Positions 7,920-16,892 of a stretch of DNA of 44,727 nt are shown here, piece after piece. The stretch's first letter is position 1, and every line of letters begins with the position of its first letter. Below the pieces are notes generated by a model. The model was not told the DNA's origin, ran no database searches, and saw nothing but the letters and a program-made list of their open reading frames with translations. Origin of the DNA: an uncultured Acidobacteriia bacterium (GTDB lineage Bacteria; Acidobacteriota; Terriglobia; Bryobacterales; Bryobacteraceae); the NCBI GenBank assembly GCA_903923395.1, contig CAIXXM010000019.1:1-44727 (forward strand). The letters are read 5' to 3'. The position numbers and the translations under genes are program-made.

Positions 7920-10652
7920 TCATAGTGCTGCTGCTTCTTTTGATTTTGTCTCGATAAACGGTTCCCCGGGGTGGGACTTCAACAGATCCGACCAGACTGC
8001 TGTCTCTTTGATTTTCCATTCCGCACGTCCGGTAACTACGAACAATTCCCGGTATACTTTCGCACCAAGCACCGCTGCGCTGAAAGATTTCGGGTTCTCT
8101 TCGCATTGCTTGGCCGCGGCGAGTAAGATTGCTTCAGATTTTGCCCGATCCTGTTTGCCAATCATCTCTCCGAAACGAATCTTGGCGGCCACGAGTTCCG
8201 CGCTGCCAAGACCCGGCTCAGATTGCAGCACTTTCTCCAATTCACTAATCCCCTGTTCCAGGTTGGCGCGGGCACCAGCCTTGTCGCCCACCTCCGCCAG
8301 AGTCAGATAGAGCGTTGCGGGCACCGTCTTCCAGTGCTGGCCGGTCAGCTTCATATTCCCGGTAAGAGCCTTCGCGCGCTGGTATAACTCCCTGCCTCCC
8401 GGCTCCTGCTGGGCTGCCAGCGCGGAGGCCAGTTGGAGTGAGTTATTCACCACGTCATAGAGCGCATCAGCATTCTTCGGGTCAGCGTCCAACCTCTGCT
8501 GCGCGAACTCCAGGCACTTCCGCCAGTCGCGAAGGGCCGCGGCTTTGTCTTCCGTGGAAACGCCCCATTTGGTATAAATGCCAGCCCGGTAAAAGTAGAC
8601 ATTGCAAAGGTCCTTGGCCAGTTCCACATTCCCCGGATACTTCTTCAAAAGGTCAATGAAACGCATCTCTGCTTCCTGCAGATACTTGTGCGCCGCAGTG
8701 ATGCCGCCATTGGCAGCGGAGTCCTGCGCCAGGCTGGTTAAGACCAGACCAACATCCGAACTCGTCTTTCTGGTGGGCAGCATTCGCTCCGCTTTGCGGG
8801 TATTCTCCAGATTCGCTTCTCCCAGGCGAATCGCAGCCGCGCGGTCTCCGTTTCGCTCCATCATCCTTGCCAGCCCGTCGGTAATACCGATCACCGGCTG
8901 CAGATTGCGCGCCGCTTCTTTGGGGTCAGTGGCGGGCAGTGCCTGCAGCTTTTGTGCATAAGGCATCGCCGAGCGAAGTGCCTTCTCTGCTTCCTTGAAG
9001 TTCCCCAGCGAACTGTGCACCCTGGCAAGCTGGACCAACGCGCGGGAGGCGTTACGTTGCGCGATGGCATCGGACGGTGCCGCGGCTGCCAGGCTTCTAT
9101 AGATGGCGATGGCCTTGCCGTGACTAATGACCGTTTGTTCCGGATGCCCTAAGTTCGGCACGCCGGGCAACCCCTGAATTTCGCCCACTTTTTGATACGC
9201 GGCCGCAAGCTCACCCTGCAAGGTCTGATCCCCGGACGCCTCCGCCGCCAGACTGTCCAGATACTCCAGTGCCGTCTTGACCAGCATTTCCCTCGCTGCC
9301 GTATTCCCGGGGACCTGCGAGATCTTCTCATCGAAATCGAACAAGAACTTTCGCGCCAGCGTGCGGACCTGCCCAAAGCGCCGCTCCGCTTTCCGTGCCT
9401 CATGTAACGTGGAAACTACACCCACTGTGATGGCCGCCGCAAGTAATCCTGCCGCCGCCGCTGCCAGCTTATTTCTGCCCAGAAACTTGAACGCGCGATA
9501 GGAAAACGTATCTCTTCTGGCCGAAACAGGCCGGCCATCCAGAAACCGCCGGATATCTTCGGCCAGCAGCGTCACTGATTGGTAACGGCGGTTCTGTTCC
9601 TTCCGCATCGCCATCAGGACGATGTTGTCCAGGTCTTCATCGATCTTGAACGGTCCGCCCACTCCGCTTGGTTTGCGGATTTCGTCAAAGCAGATCGCCC
9701 GTTCCATCTCGAGCGCGGATTGACTGGAGATCTTATGGGCCTTTTGCCCGGTCAGCATCTCAAAAAGTACGGCGCCCAGAGCGTAAACATCAGTGGCAGC
9801 AGATACAGGTTCGGCGCGGATCTGTTCAGGACTGGCGTAATCCGGTGTCAGCAGGCGCATCCCCGCGCTTGTAAGATCGGTGGCGGCACCGGTCCCGGGG
9901 TCAATGAGTTTGGCGATCCCGAAGTCCAGTAACTTCGGAATTGCGCCCGGTAACACGAGAATGTTCGCGGGCTTGATATCGCGGTGGATGATCATCCGCT
10001 GGTGGGCGTGTTCCACAGCGGAGCAAATGTCAAGAAACAGGCGCAGGCGGGCGTTGAGATCGAGTTTGTGGTGGGAGCAGAAATCTGTAACTGTTTCGCC
10101 GGGAACATATTCCATGACGAAATAGGGCCGTCCATCTGGAATGGAGCCGCCGTCCAGAAGCTTGGCGATATTCGGATGATCGAGTGTGGCAAGGATACGC
10201 CGCTCGGCGCGAAAGCGTTCCGCCATGCCGTCGGGGTCCGTGCTGAGCCCCAGGCTCACCAGTTTGACGGCCGCGGTCTGCTCGAATTCACCGCCGGTGC
10301 GGCGCGCCAGGTAAACGGTGCCCATGCCGCCGCGGCCGATTTCACGGGTCAGTTCGAAAGCACCCACCCGCATTCCGGTCTCAGTTGCCCCAACTGCGGC
10401 GCCAAAGCCGCCCAGCGTGACGGTGTTATCCGAGGCCTCTGATGCCGCTTCCGCGACTGCCTTTTGGAGGCCGTCTGAGGCAGCGGGCAGGGCACCCAGC
10501 AGAGATTCCACTTCTTTTTGGAGTTCCACGTCCCAGCAGCAGGAAAGCTGCAGCCAGGCTTTGCGCTCGCCCTCGGACATCTCCGGGGGCAGGTCCATCG
10601 CCTCCTGAAAAATCGTTTCGATCTGCTTCCAGCGTTCCGGGGAGACTGACAT
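7920..10652 (-). CDS. Ser/Thr protein kinase with single membrane span and TPR-like sensor region
   Basis: The 910-residue protein has a cytoplasmic N-terminal segment (1-95) and a Hanks-type kinase domain at about 98-370. Its motifs are GRGGMGTVY (106-114), Lys130, Glu150, HRDIKPAN (catalytic Asp225), DFG (243-245) and SPEQ. One transmembrane helix (about 395-416) is followed by about 490 residues of helical, TPR-like repeats (for example around LARVHSSLGNFKEAEKALRSA), probably extracytoplasmic. The ATG at 10652 gives MSVSPERWKQIETIF, the usual start in this family; an upstream ATG at 10790 lies inside the sigma gene. It begins 1 bp after the sigma-factor stop codon, so the two form an operon and probably a signalling pair, as in many acidobacteria and planctomycetes. 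Confidence 0.93.
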   Translation of the reverse strand: MSVSPERWKQIETIFQEAMDLPPEMSEGERKAWLQLSCCWDVELQKEVESLLGALPAASDGLQKAVAEAASEASDNTVTLGGFGAAVGATETGMRVGAFELTREIGRGGMGTVYLARRTGGEFEQTAAVKLVSLGLSTDPDGMAERFRAERRILATLDHPNIAKLLDGGSIPDGRPYFVMEYVPGETVTDFCSHHKLDLNARLRLFLDICSAVEHAHQRMIIHRDIKPANILVLPGAIPKLLDFGIAKLIDPGTGAATDLTSAGMRLLTPDYASPEQIRAEPVSAATDVYALGAVLFEMLTGQKAHKISSQSALEMERAICFDEIRKPSGVGGPFKIDEDLDNIVLMAMRKEQNRRYQSVTLLAEDIRRFLDGRPVSARRDTFSYRAFKFLGRNKLAAAAAGLLAAAITVGVVSTLHEARKAERRFGQVRTLARKFLFDFDEKISQVPGNTAAREMLVKTALEYLDSLAAEASGDQTLQGELAAAYQKVGEIQGLPGVPNLGHPEQTVISHGKAIAIYRSLAAAAPSDAIAQRNASRALVQLARVHSSLGNFKEAEKALRSAMPYAQKLQALPATDPKEAARNLQPVIGITDGLARMMERNGDRAAAIRLGEANLENTRKAERMLPTRKTSSDVGLVLTSLAQDSAANGGITAAHKYLQEAEMRFIDLLKKYPGNVELAKDLCNVYFYRAGIYTKWGVSTEDKAAALRDWRKCLEFAQQRLDADPKNADALYDVVNNSLQLASALAAQQEPGGRELYQRAKALTGNMKLTGQHWKTVPATLYLTLAEVGDKAGARANLEQGISELEKVLQSEPGLGSAELVAAKIRFGEMIGKQDRAKSEAILLAAAKQCEENPKSFSAAVLGAKVYRELFVVTGRAEWKIKETAVWSDLLKSHPGEPFIETKSKEAAAL

Positions 10653-10653
10653 G

Positions 10654-11220
10654 TTAGTGAGCGGCGGAGGAGAGTTCGCGGTACAGCCAGGCCTCAGCCA
10701 GGCGCATTTCCCGCGTGACGCTCGCGGTGGAAATCCCCGTGACTTCCGCGATCTCCGCACCGGTGAGACCGCCGAAAAAGCGCAACTCAATCAGGCGGCC
10801 TTTCAAGGGGTCCATGTTAGAGAGAGACGTCAGCGCATCCGTCAATTGCACAAGACTGCTGGAGTGCGTCGCGGTTCCACCGTGGAGTTCTTCATTAAAG
10901 GTCAAATGTGCGCCGCCGGCCCGCTTCATGGATTTTCTTTTCCGGGCGTGGTCCACAAGAATATTGCGCATCACTTTAGCTGCCAGCGCCAGAAACTGCA
11001 GGCGGTCCCCGGCGGGAAACTGTGTTTGCGCGGCGAGCCGCAGATAGGCTTCATGCACCAGGGCGGTCGGTTGCAGCGTGTGGCCGGGTCTCTGATTTCG
11101 AAGATGTCCCCCGGCGATGCGGCGGAGTTCCTTGTACAACAGCGGAGTCATGCAATCGAGTGACACGGCTCCGGATTCTGTTTCGTCCCCGGCCTTGCTG
11201 CTGCAGTACAAAGTCTCCAC
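10654..11220 (-). CDS. ECF RNA polymerase sigma factor (acidobacterial kinase-linked type)
   Basis: The 188-residue protein has sigma region 2 at about 25-95 (PLLYKELRRIAGGHLRNQ, then FLALAAKVMRNILVDHARKR). Region 4 is at about 130-185 and carries a helix-turn-helix (LTGAEIAEVTGISTASVTREM). The 'ELRRIA...LVHEAYLRL' pattern is that of the ECF group usually encoded beside a Ser/Thr kinase instead of an anti-sigma factor. The GTG at 11220 keeps the AGDETESGAV segment that corresponds to the family's start, but it lacks a clear ribosome site. The ATG at 11151 is an alternative that would cut the first 23 residues. The kinase gene follows at once and may regulate the factor by phosphorylation (inference). 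Confidence 0.9.
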   Translation of the reverse strand: METLYCSSKAGDETESGAVSLDCMTPLLYKELRRIAGGHLRNQRPGHTLQPTALVHEAYLRLAAQTQFPAGDRLQFLALAAKVMRNILVDHARKRKSMKRAGGAHLTFNEELHGGTATHSSSLVQLTDALTSLSNMDPLKGRLIELRFFGGLTGAEIAEVTGISTASVTREMRLAEAWLYRELSSAAH

Positions 11221-11667
11221 TTAGAGACAGAGTAACTCCATTCCAGCTGCAGTTGAGGGGGCGAATCAAAAATATTTTCGAACTTTGATCAAATTTCCGC
11301 GGCGATTTCGTCTACGGGAATGAGAAGCAGGAACGGCCGGAAGCGTAATTGGAAAACTCGTTTTAGGGTAAGTGTGTTTATTTCTTCCAAAGGGGGCCAG
11401 AACAGAGTGCGAGATACCGAAACAACTGCGGGGAAGCCCCCGAACATGCTATTGCGGTCCCTGGAATCCGTAGTGCGCTGGGTGAGGGCACAGCTACCTC
11501 CAAAGCCGAAACCCGGCACGGCTTTGGACTGGCGCAATTTGATGGATTAGGTTTCCTGAAGTTCGTCCGCGCACGGGCTTTCCCCTTCCCGTTCCGTGCC
11601 CGGCGTTCACCCGGACAGACAAGCTCGTCCTCTCCTCCGTGGACTGTCTGTCCGGGCTTTTTTCTGC
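11221..11667. other. 447-bp intergenic region with hairpins and no convincing gene
   Basis: The region separates the leftward sigma gene from the leftward actP-type gene. It is AT-richer near 11265-11300, where a 10-bp perfect palindrome TTTGATCAAA (11284-11293) may mark the promoter of the sigma-kinase operon. A 9-bp perfect hairpin, CCAAAGCCG (11500-11508) and CGGCTTTGG (11519-11527), has no T run. A plus-strand terminator lies at 11610-11663. Short open frames exist on both strands (plus 11320-11550, minus 11289-11537) but lack ribosome sites and recognisable content. A small plus-strand RNA or peptide ending at the terminator is possible. Confidence 0.5.
11610..11663 (+). terminator. Rho-independent terminator oriented rightward
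   Basis: A perfect 12-bp stem, CCCGGACAGACA (11610-11621) and TGTCTGTCCGGG (11645-11656), has a 23-nt loop and is followed by CTTTTTT to 11663. The T run lies on the plus-strand 3' side. Both flanking genes are on the minus strand, so an as yet unseen rightward transcript would be its client. For the leftward actP-type transcript it could still act as a 3' stabilising hairpin. Confidence 0.75.
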
Positions 11668-13260
11668 TTAATGCGCAGTCGCTTTTTCCGCCCCCAAGCC
11701 CGTGTTTGAGCGCACTTCCATCTCAGTGAACTTGGCCTCTGCCTCCGGTTCTCTGGACGTCAACGCACCCAGCCAGGCCCCCAGGAAGCCGATGGGAATG
11801 CTGAGAATCCCAGGGTTTTCGAGGGGGAATAATGGTTGGGCTTGGATCAGGTGCCGTGCCGCCGCCGCAACGTTTGGACCATCGATGCCCATGATGCTCG
11901 GGCTGATCACGATCAGCGCCAGAGAACTCACCAGACCCGTGCCGAGACCCCACATCGCCCCCGCCGTGTTGAAGCGCTTCCAGAAGATGGAAAGCACAAT
12001 CACAGGCAGATTCGCTGACGCAGCCACGGCGAAGGCCAGGCCCACCAGGAACGCCACATTGAACGTCGGTCCCAGCACTATCGCGATTGCAATGGACACC
12101 GCTCCAACGACAAACGCAGTGATCCGCGCCACCAGGACTTCTTCGTTCTGTCCGCGGTCCTTGCCGTAGTGGATCACGTTCGAATAAAAGTCATGCGCGA
12201 AGGAGGTGGACGCGGAAATCGTCAGCCCGGCCACCACAGCCAGAATCGTGGCAAAGGCAATGGCGGATATAAAGGCGAAGAATATATCGCCTCCCAGGTG
12301 CTGTGCCAGCAGTGGTGCGCTCATGTTGATGCCGCCGTGGGTCTTGATGAAATCGCTGCCCACAATCGTCGCGGCGCCGAAACCCAAAAACGTGGTCATG
12401 ATGTAGAACCCGCCGATGATGAACATCGCCCACACCACCGATACGCGCGCCGTCTTCGCATCAGGAACGGTGTAGAAGCGAACCAGAATGTGGGGCAGGC
12501 CCGCAGTACCGAAGATGAGGCCCAGGCTCAGCGAAATCAGATCCAGCGCGCCGTAGGGCGGCTTGTAACGAAGGCCCGGTTCGAGGAAGTTCATGGTCTT
12601 CCCGCCTGATTTGACTTTCGTGATCGCGTCAAAAAACTCGGGGAAGCTGTAGTGGAAATGACCCAGCACCAGCACGCTGAGCAGGATGGTACCGGCGATG
12701 AGCAGAATCGCCTTCACGATCTGTACCCAGGTGGTTGCCAGCATGCCGCCGAAGACCACATAAGCCACCATCAAAATTCCAACTCCGGTCACGGCCCAGT
12801 TGTAGCTGATATGCGCGTCTTTCAGCAGCAGGCTCACCAGTGTGCCCGCGCCCACCATCTGCGCAATCATGTAGAAAGTGCTGACCGTAAGTGTGCTGAG
12901 CGACGCCAGTGCCCGCACCGGACGCGGCTGCAGACGGAAGGCCAGCACATCCGCCATGGTGTATTTCCCGGAATTCCGCAACGGTTCCGCCACTACCAGG
13001 AGCACCGTTAAATACGCCACCAGGAAGCCGACCGAATACATGAAGCCGTCATACCCCTGGAACGCAATAATGCCGGCGATGCCGAGGAAGGAAGCCGCGC
13101 TCATATAATCGCCAGCCACCGCGATGCCATTCTGCCAGCCTGTAATGTTGCGTCCGGCCGCGAAGTAACTGCTCGCACCGCTTGAACGCCTCGCCGCCCA
13201 CGCGGTAATGCCGAGCGTCAGGATAATAAAACCCAGAAACATGAGTAATGGTGTCGACAT
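11668..13260 (-). CDS. actP: Cation/acetate symporter, sodium:solute symporter family
   Basis: The 530-residue integral membrane protein belongs to the SSS family and resembles ActP, which takes up acetate and other short carboxylates. It starts [25 protein letters not shown] and continues with the conserved [21 protein letters not shown] and [11 protein letters not shown]. About 13 hydrophobic helices are visible, and a sodium-site-like segment [18 protein letters not shown] lies in the middle. A DUF485 gene ends 3 bp upstream, exactly the yjcH-actP order of other bacteria, which supports the assignment. The substrate is inferred from family and context. Confidence 0.92.
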   Translation of the reverse strand: MSTPLLMFLGFIILTLGITAWAARRSSGASSYFAAGRNITGWQNGIAVAGDYMSAASFLGIAGIIAFQGYDGFMYSVGFLVAYLTVLLVVAEPLRNSGKYTMADVLAFRLQPRPVRALASLSTLTVSTFYMIAQMVGAGTLVSLLLKDAHISYNWAVTGVGILMVAYVVFGGMLATTWVQIVKAILLIAGTILLSVLVLGHFHYSFPEFFDAITKVKSGGKTMNFLEPGLRYKPPYGALDLISLSLGLIFGTAGLPHILVRFYTVPDAKTARVSVVWAMFIIGGFYIMTTFLGFGAATIVGSDFIKTHGGINMSAPLLAQHLGGDIFFAFISAIAFATILAVVAGLTISASTSFAHDFYSNVIHYGKDRGQNEEVLVARITAFVVGAVSIAIAIVLGPTFNVAFLVGLAFAVAASANLPVIVLSIFWKRFNTAGAMWGLGTGLVSSLALIVISPSIMGIDGPNVAAAARHLIQAQPLFPLENPGILSIPIGFLGAWLGALTSREPEAEAKFTEMEVRSNTGLGAEKATAH

Positions 13261-13263
13261 CAG

Positions 13264-13629
13264 TTATTCACCCTTCGCTTTCGATTGCAGCAGGATCTGT
13301 TTCGCGGCTTCATCAAATTTCGCCGCCGCCCGAGTGTAGAGGATCGCCACAATCCAAGTCATCGCGAACTGTGAGAGTGCAAACAGATAAGCACCGTTGA
13401 GCGGCCCAAGCAACGGTTCCTTCATGAGCTTGGGATACCAGCCCACCAGAACCGGCAATGTGAAGTAATACACAAGAAAGAAGACAGTGGCTGGCACAAT
13501 GAAGCGCGCCTTGGCCGCAAGCAGCGCACGGAACTCAGGCATGGCCGCAATGCGGTCCCACTCCTGCGGTGCTTTTGTAGCGGAATTGTAACCGGTTTTA
13601 TTGTTCATAACGGTGTGGTGAACCAGCAT
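13264..13629 (-). CDS. DUF485 membrane protein (YjcH-like)
   Basis: This small membrane protein has two predicted helices: FIVPATVFFLVYYFTLPVL and GPLNGAYLFALSQFAMTWIV. DUF485 proteins are almost always encoded beside an acetate-type symporter, as here (3-bp gap to the actP-type gene), and are thought to support it. The start is uncertain. The ATG at 13629 is chosen because an AAGGA ribosome site stands about 7 nt upstream. The ATG at 13608 would give the more usual short N-terminus MNNKTGYNS, while 13644 and 13755 give longer ones. The promoter must lie in the 63 bp shared with divergent zwf. Confidence 0.88.
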   Translation of the reverse strand: MLVHHTVMNNKTGYNSATKAPQEWDRIAAMPEFRALLAAKARFIVPATVFFLVYYFTLPVLVGWYPKLMKEPLLGPLNGAYLFALSQFAMTWIVAILYTRAAAKFDEAAKQILLQSKAKGE

Positions 13630-13692
13630 ATTCCATTCCTTCATGTTTTCGCGACTGTGCGTTGCATCGGCGCATCTGCTACGTTGAGTCGA

Positions 13693-15243
13693 ATGCCGGA
13701 AGCAACTATTGAATCGCCGTTTGAAAGCCGTCTCGCGGACCCCCTGCGCTTTCAACGGAAGACACCCCCCTGTACCGTGGTGATTTTCGGAGCCAACGGA
13801 GATCTCACCAAGCGCAAACTCCTGCCCGCCCTTTACCGGCTCGCCTATGAGCGGCGTCTGCCCCCGGGCTTCGCCATCATTGGTCTTTCCCGCACCGCAA
13901 TGTCTGATGACGAATTCCGTTCGCGCATGAAGGAATCCGTCATGAAGTTCCTGGAAGATTCTCCTTTCGATGAAAGCTTGTGGGCCTCTTTTGCGCAGGG
14001 CCTTTTCTATATCGCGGGTGACGTTTCAGACCATGGCACCTATGAACGGCTGGGTGAGTCCATCCGCCAGGTGAGTGATGCGCGCCAGATTGGCGACAAC
14101 GTTCTTTTCTACCTCTCCACACAGCCCAGCCAGTATGCGGAGATCGCGGAGAATCTCAGTGCGGCCAAGTTGAACGCGGCCAACGGCTGGCGGCGCATCG
14201 TCATTGAGAAACCTTTCGGTCACGACCTCACCAGCGCGAGGGAACTGAACAACCGCCTGCAGGCCTGCTTCCGTGAAGATGACATTTACCGGATTGATCA
14301 CTATCTCGGCAAAGAGACCGTGCAGAACATCCTGGCATTCCGCTTCGGCAATGGCATCTTCGAGCCCTTATGGAACAGGAACTACATCGATCACGTCCAG
14401 ATCACGGCGGCGGAATCCATCGGCGTGGAGGGCCGCGGCGCTTACTACCAGGAGGCAGGCGCGCTGCGGGATATGATCCAGAACCACCTCCTGCAGGTCA
14501 TGGCAACGGTTGCCATGGAGGCCAGTTCCACCTTCCAGTCTGATGCCGTGCGCGATGAGCGGGCAAAGTTGCTGCGTTCCATCCGCATCATGAAGCCAGG
14601 CGAAGTGGCACAACACTCCGTCGCAGGCCAGTATGGTCCAGGCCGGGTTGGTGGCGAACAAGTCCCCGGTTTCCGGCAGGAAAAGGGTGTGGACCCAGAA
14701 GCACAGACCGATACTTACTCCGCGGTTACGTTCTTTGTCGATAACTGGCGCTGGGCCGGTGTGCCGTTTTATATCCGTTCCGGCAAGTATCTGCCGAAGC
14801 GCATCAGTGAGATTGCCATCCACTTCCGTTCGGCGCCTCTCGCGATATTCCATGGCGAGGAAGGTGCCGCTTCTGAGACCGTGCCGAACCTGCTGATTCT
14901 GCGCATCCAGCCGGAAGAAGGCATCTCCCTCAAGTTTGTTTCGAAGCGGCCCGGAGCAGGCATGAACCTGCGCCCCGTGTCGATGGATTTCAACTACGGT
15001 TCCAGCTTTGGCGAACGCTCGCCATCCGCTTACGAAACCCTGCTGCTCGATGCCATGATCGGCGACGCCACGCTCTACACCCGCCAGGACATGGTGGAGG
15101 CAAGCTGGTCCGCCGTGCAGCCCATTCTCGACTATCGCGCTTCCCGGAAGTTCGACTTCCCGAACTACGATGCCGGCACCTGGGGACCCGCTGAATCCGA
15201 TGAAATGCTGGCCCGCAACGGCCACGTCTGGAGGCGTCCGTAA
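13693..15243 (+). CDS. zwf: Glucose-6-phosphate 1-dehydrogenase
   Basis: Zwf oxidises glucose 6-phosphate to 6-phosphogluconolactone and makes NADPH, the entry to the oxidative pentose phosphate pathway. The 516-residue product has the nucleotide-binding motif FGANGDLTKRKLLP (32-45), the active-site RIDHYLGKE (200-208, with His203 and Lys207 in the substrate site) and the conserved EKPFG just before. The ATG at 13693 (MPEATIESPF) fits the family length. The frame stays open to 13615, but that extension overlaps the divergent DUF485 control region. opcA and pgl follow, making a functional operon. Confidence 0.97.
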   Translation: MPEATIESPFESRLADPLRFQRKTPPCTVVIFGANGDLTKRKLLPALYRLAYERRLPPGFAIIGLSRTAMSDDEFRSRMKESVMKFLEDSPFDESLWASFAQGLFYIAGDVSDHGTYERLGESIRQVSDARQIGDNVLFYLSTQPSQYAEIAENLSAAKLNAANGWRRIVIEKPFGHDLTSARELNNRLQACFREDDIYRIDHYLGKETVQNILAFRFGNGIFEPLWNRNYIDHVQITAAESIGVEGRGAYYQEAGALRDMIQNHLLQVMATVAMEASSTFQSDAVRDERAKLLRSIRIMKPGEVAQHSVAGQYGPGRVGGEQVPGFRQEKGVDPEAQTDTYSAVTFFVDNWRWAGVPFYIRSGKYLPKRISEIAIHFRSAPLAIFHGEEGAASETVPNLLILRIQPEEGISLKFVSKRPGAGMNLRPVSMDFNYGSSFGERSPSAYETLLLDAMIGDATLYTRQDMVEASWSAVQPILDYRASRKFDFPNYDAGTWGPAESDEMLARNGHVWRRP

Positions 15244-15245
15244 CC

Positions 15246-16187
15246 ATGGCTGACTCCCTCAAACCCGACAAGATCCTCAAGGAACTCGGCGAACTCTGGA
15301 CCACGATGAGCAAGCCGGAACCGGGAGAAGGCACACCCGAAGGCGGCGTCCTGCGCGCCTGCGCCATGACGCTGATCGCCATTGTGGATGACGCTGATGA
15401 CAGTCAGGATCTCGGCGAGACACTGGCTTCGTTGATGAAAGATCACCCCAGCCGTGCGATTGTGATCCGTCTGGCGGAGAAGCCGGATATTCTGGAGGGC
15501 CGCGTCTTCGCGCAATGCTGGATGCCCTTCGGCCACCGCCGCCAGATCTGCTGCGAACAAGTGGAAATCACTGTATCCGCCAACCGCCTGGAAGATATCC
15601 CGCCAATCGTTTCCCCGATTACGGTTCCTGACCTGCCCTGCACGGTCTGGGTGAAGACTGCCTCCATGCCGGAATCCGCCGCCGCGCAAAAGGTGCTGGC
15701 ACTGGGCAACCGCATCATTCTCGATTCCAACCGCGCCGGCAAAGCAGGCATTGCCACGCTGCGCAAATGTCTGGACCGCGGCTTTCTCGTTGGGGATCTG
15801 GCCTGGACGCGCATCACCGAAGTTCGCGAACTGCTGGCCCAGATGATTGAAGGGGTTCGGTTGGAACAGATCGAGTCCGCGGCGGTGGATTACTGCTCTG
15901 CGCAACCGACGGCCGATGTTCTCTATCTCGCCGGCTGGATCGAAAGTATTTATCCCGGCCGCCGCGTCGCCCTGCGGCACGTGGAAGGCAGCGGCAATAT
16001 TCGCGAGGTGCGGATTGAGCCCGGCATTCAGGTCAATCTCAGCGGCGGCTGTGCCGATTTCCGCCTGGGCAGGCTCAAAGAACACGCCAGCTTCCACGGC
16101 GGCGGCGATTATGATCTGCTGAATGAGGAACTTCGAATTGCCGTGCATGACCGCGTCTTTGAACGGGTCCTGCGGCAGGTGACGTAA
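15246..16187 (+). CDS. opcA: Glucose-6-phosphate dehydrogenase assembly/activator protein
   Basis: OpcA proteins bind and activate Zwf, tuning it to redox state in cyanobacteria and actinobacteria. The 313-residue protein has the family's N-terminal domain (a helical start, then LRACAMTLIAIVDD), the DHPSRAIVIRL element at 60-70 and GRVFAQCWMP. The middle carries the C-x-x-x-VEITVSA and PVPDLPC-type segment (here ITVPDLPCTVWVK) that typifies OpcA. It begins 3 bp after zwf and abuts pgl directly, so the three are surely co-transcribed. Cysteines at about 38, 95, 105 and 106 are candidates for thiol control, but that is speculative. No signal peptide is present. Confidence 0.88.
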   Translation: MADSLKPDKILKELGELWTTMSKPEPGEGTPEGGVLRACAMTLIAIVDDADDSQDLGETLASLMKDHPSRAIVIRLAEKPDILEGRVFAQCWMPFGHRRQICCEQVEITVSANRLEDIPPIVSPITVPDLPCTVWVKTASMPESAAAQKVLALGNRIILDSNRAGKAGIATLRKCLDRGFLVGDLAWTRITEVRELLAQMIEGVRLEQIESAAVDYCSAQPTADVLYLAGWIESIYPGRRVALRHVEGSGNIREVRIEPGIQVNLSGGCADFRLGRLKEHASFHGGGDYDLLNEELRIAVHDRVFERVLRQVT

Positions 16188-16892
16188 ATGGGACACGAAC
16201 TGAAGATCTTCGATACTCCTCAACTCGCGGCGGAAGCTTGCGGACGAGCCATTCTTGATGCCGCAGTGACAGGCCGCCAGGCCCGTGGATTGGCCGCGCT
16301 GGCTTTCTCTGGCGGCAGTACGCCCAAGATCATGTTTGAGTGGATGGCAAAGCAGCCCTTCGATTGGACGAATGTCCATATCTTCTGGGTGGATGAGCGC
16401 TGTGTTCCGCCGGATGATCAGCAGAGTAACTACCGGATGACCCGGTTGGCCCTGCTCGATACGCTGGGGCTTCCGGAGACACAGGTACACCGCATCGCTG
16501 GCGAGATTGAACCCGCCACCGCTGCCGCGCAGTATGCCGAAGAAATCACACGGATCATCCCGGACGCTGTCTTCGATGTGATTCAGCGCGGCATGGGCAA
16601 TGATGGTCACACTGCGAGCTTGTTTCCCGGTGAGCCCGCGGTCAATGATCTTTCCGGCATCACCGCGGCCTTGTGGGTCGAAAAGATGAAGCAGTACCGG
16701 GTCACTCTCAAACGCAATGTTCTGGAGAAAGCACGTCTTACTCTGAACCTGGTGACCGGCGCTGACAAAGCTTCTCCCCTGTTGCATGTGTTACAGGGTC
16801 CCCGTGACTTACTCTCTTATCCGGCACAGATCTCATCCCCGGAGATGATCTGGTATCTCGATCCCGCCGCCGCAGAGTCTTTGCATGACTGA
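16188..16892 (+). CDS. pgl: 6-phosphogluconolactonase
   Basis: Pgl hydrolyses 6-phosphogluconolactone to 6-phosphogluconate, the second oxidative pentose phosphate step. The 234-residue protein matches the DevB/SOL type, with SGGSTPK (41-47), the acidic HIFWVDERCVPP (64-75) and the signature GMGNDGHTASLFP (135-147). The residues just before the signature read VIQRGMG where most homologues have a hydrophobic-Leu-Gly pair, a mild oddity. The ATG at 16188 follows the opcA stop with no gap. The 3' end overlaps the permease gene by 8 bp, so that gene is probably in the same transcript. Confidence 0.95.
   Translation: MGHELKIFDTPQLAAEACGRAILDAAVTGRQARGLAALAFSGGSTPKIMFEWMAKQPFDWTNVHIFWVDERCVPPDDQQSNYRMTRLALLDTLGLPETQVHRIAGEIEPATAAAQYAEEITRIIPDAVFDVIQRGMGNDGHTASLFPGEPAVNDLSGITAALWVEKMKQYRVTLKRNVLEKARLTLNLVTGADKASPLLHVLQGPRDLLSYPAQISSPEMIWYLDPAAAESLHD

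Noticed and set aside
11221-11667. Known housekeeping RNA (tmRNA, RNase P, SRP or 6S) in the long gap
   Set aside because: None of the conserved core sequences of tmRNA, RNase P or SRP RNA was recognised, and no long 6S-type closed stem could be drawn.
15165-16787. A 540-codon open frame on the minus strand
   Set aside because: It is antisense to opcA and pgl, whose plus-strand products have clear family motifs. The minus product has low complexity and no recognisable domain, as expected from GC-rich shadow frames.
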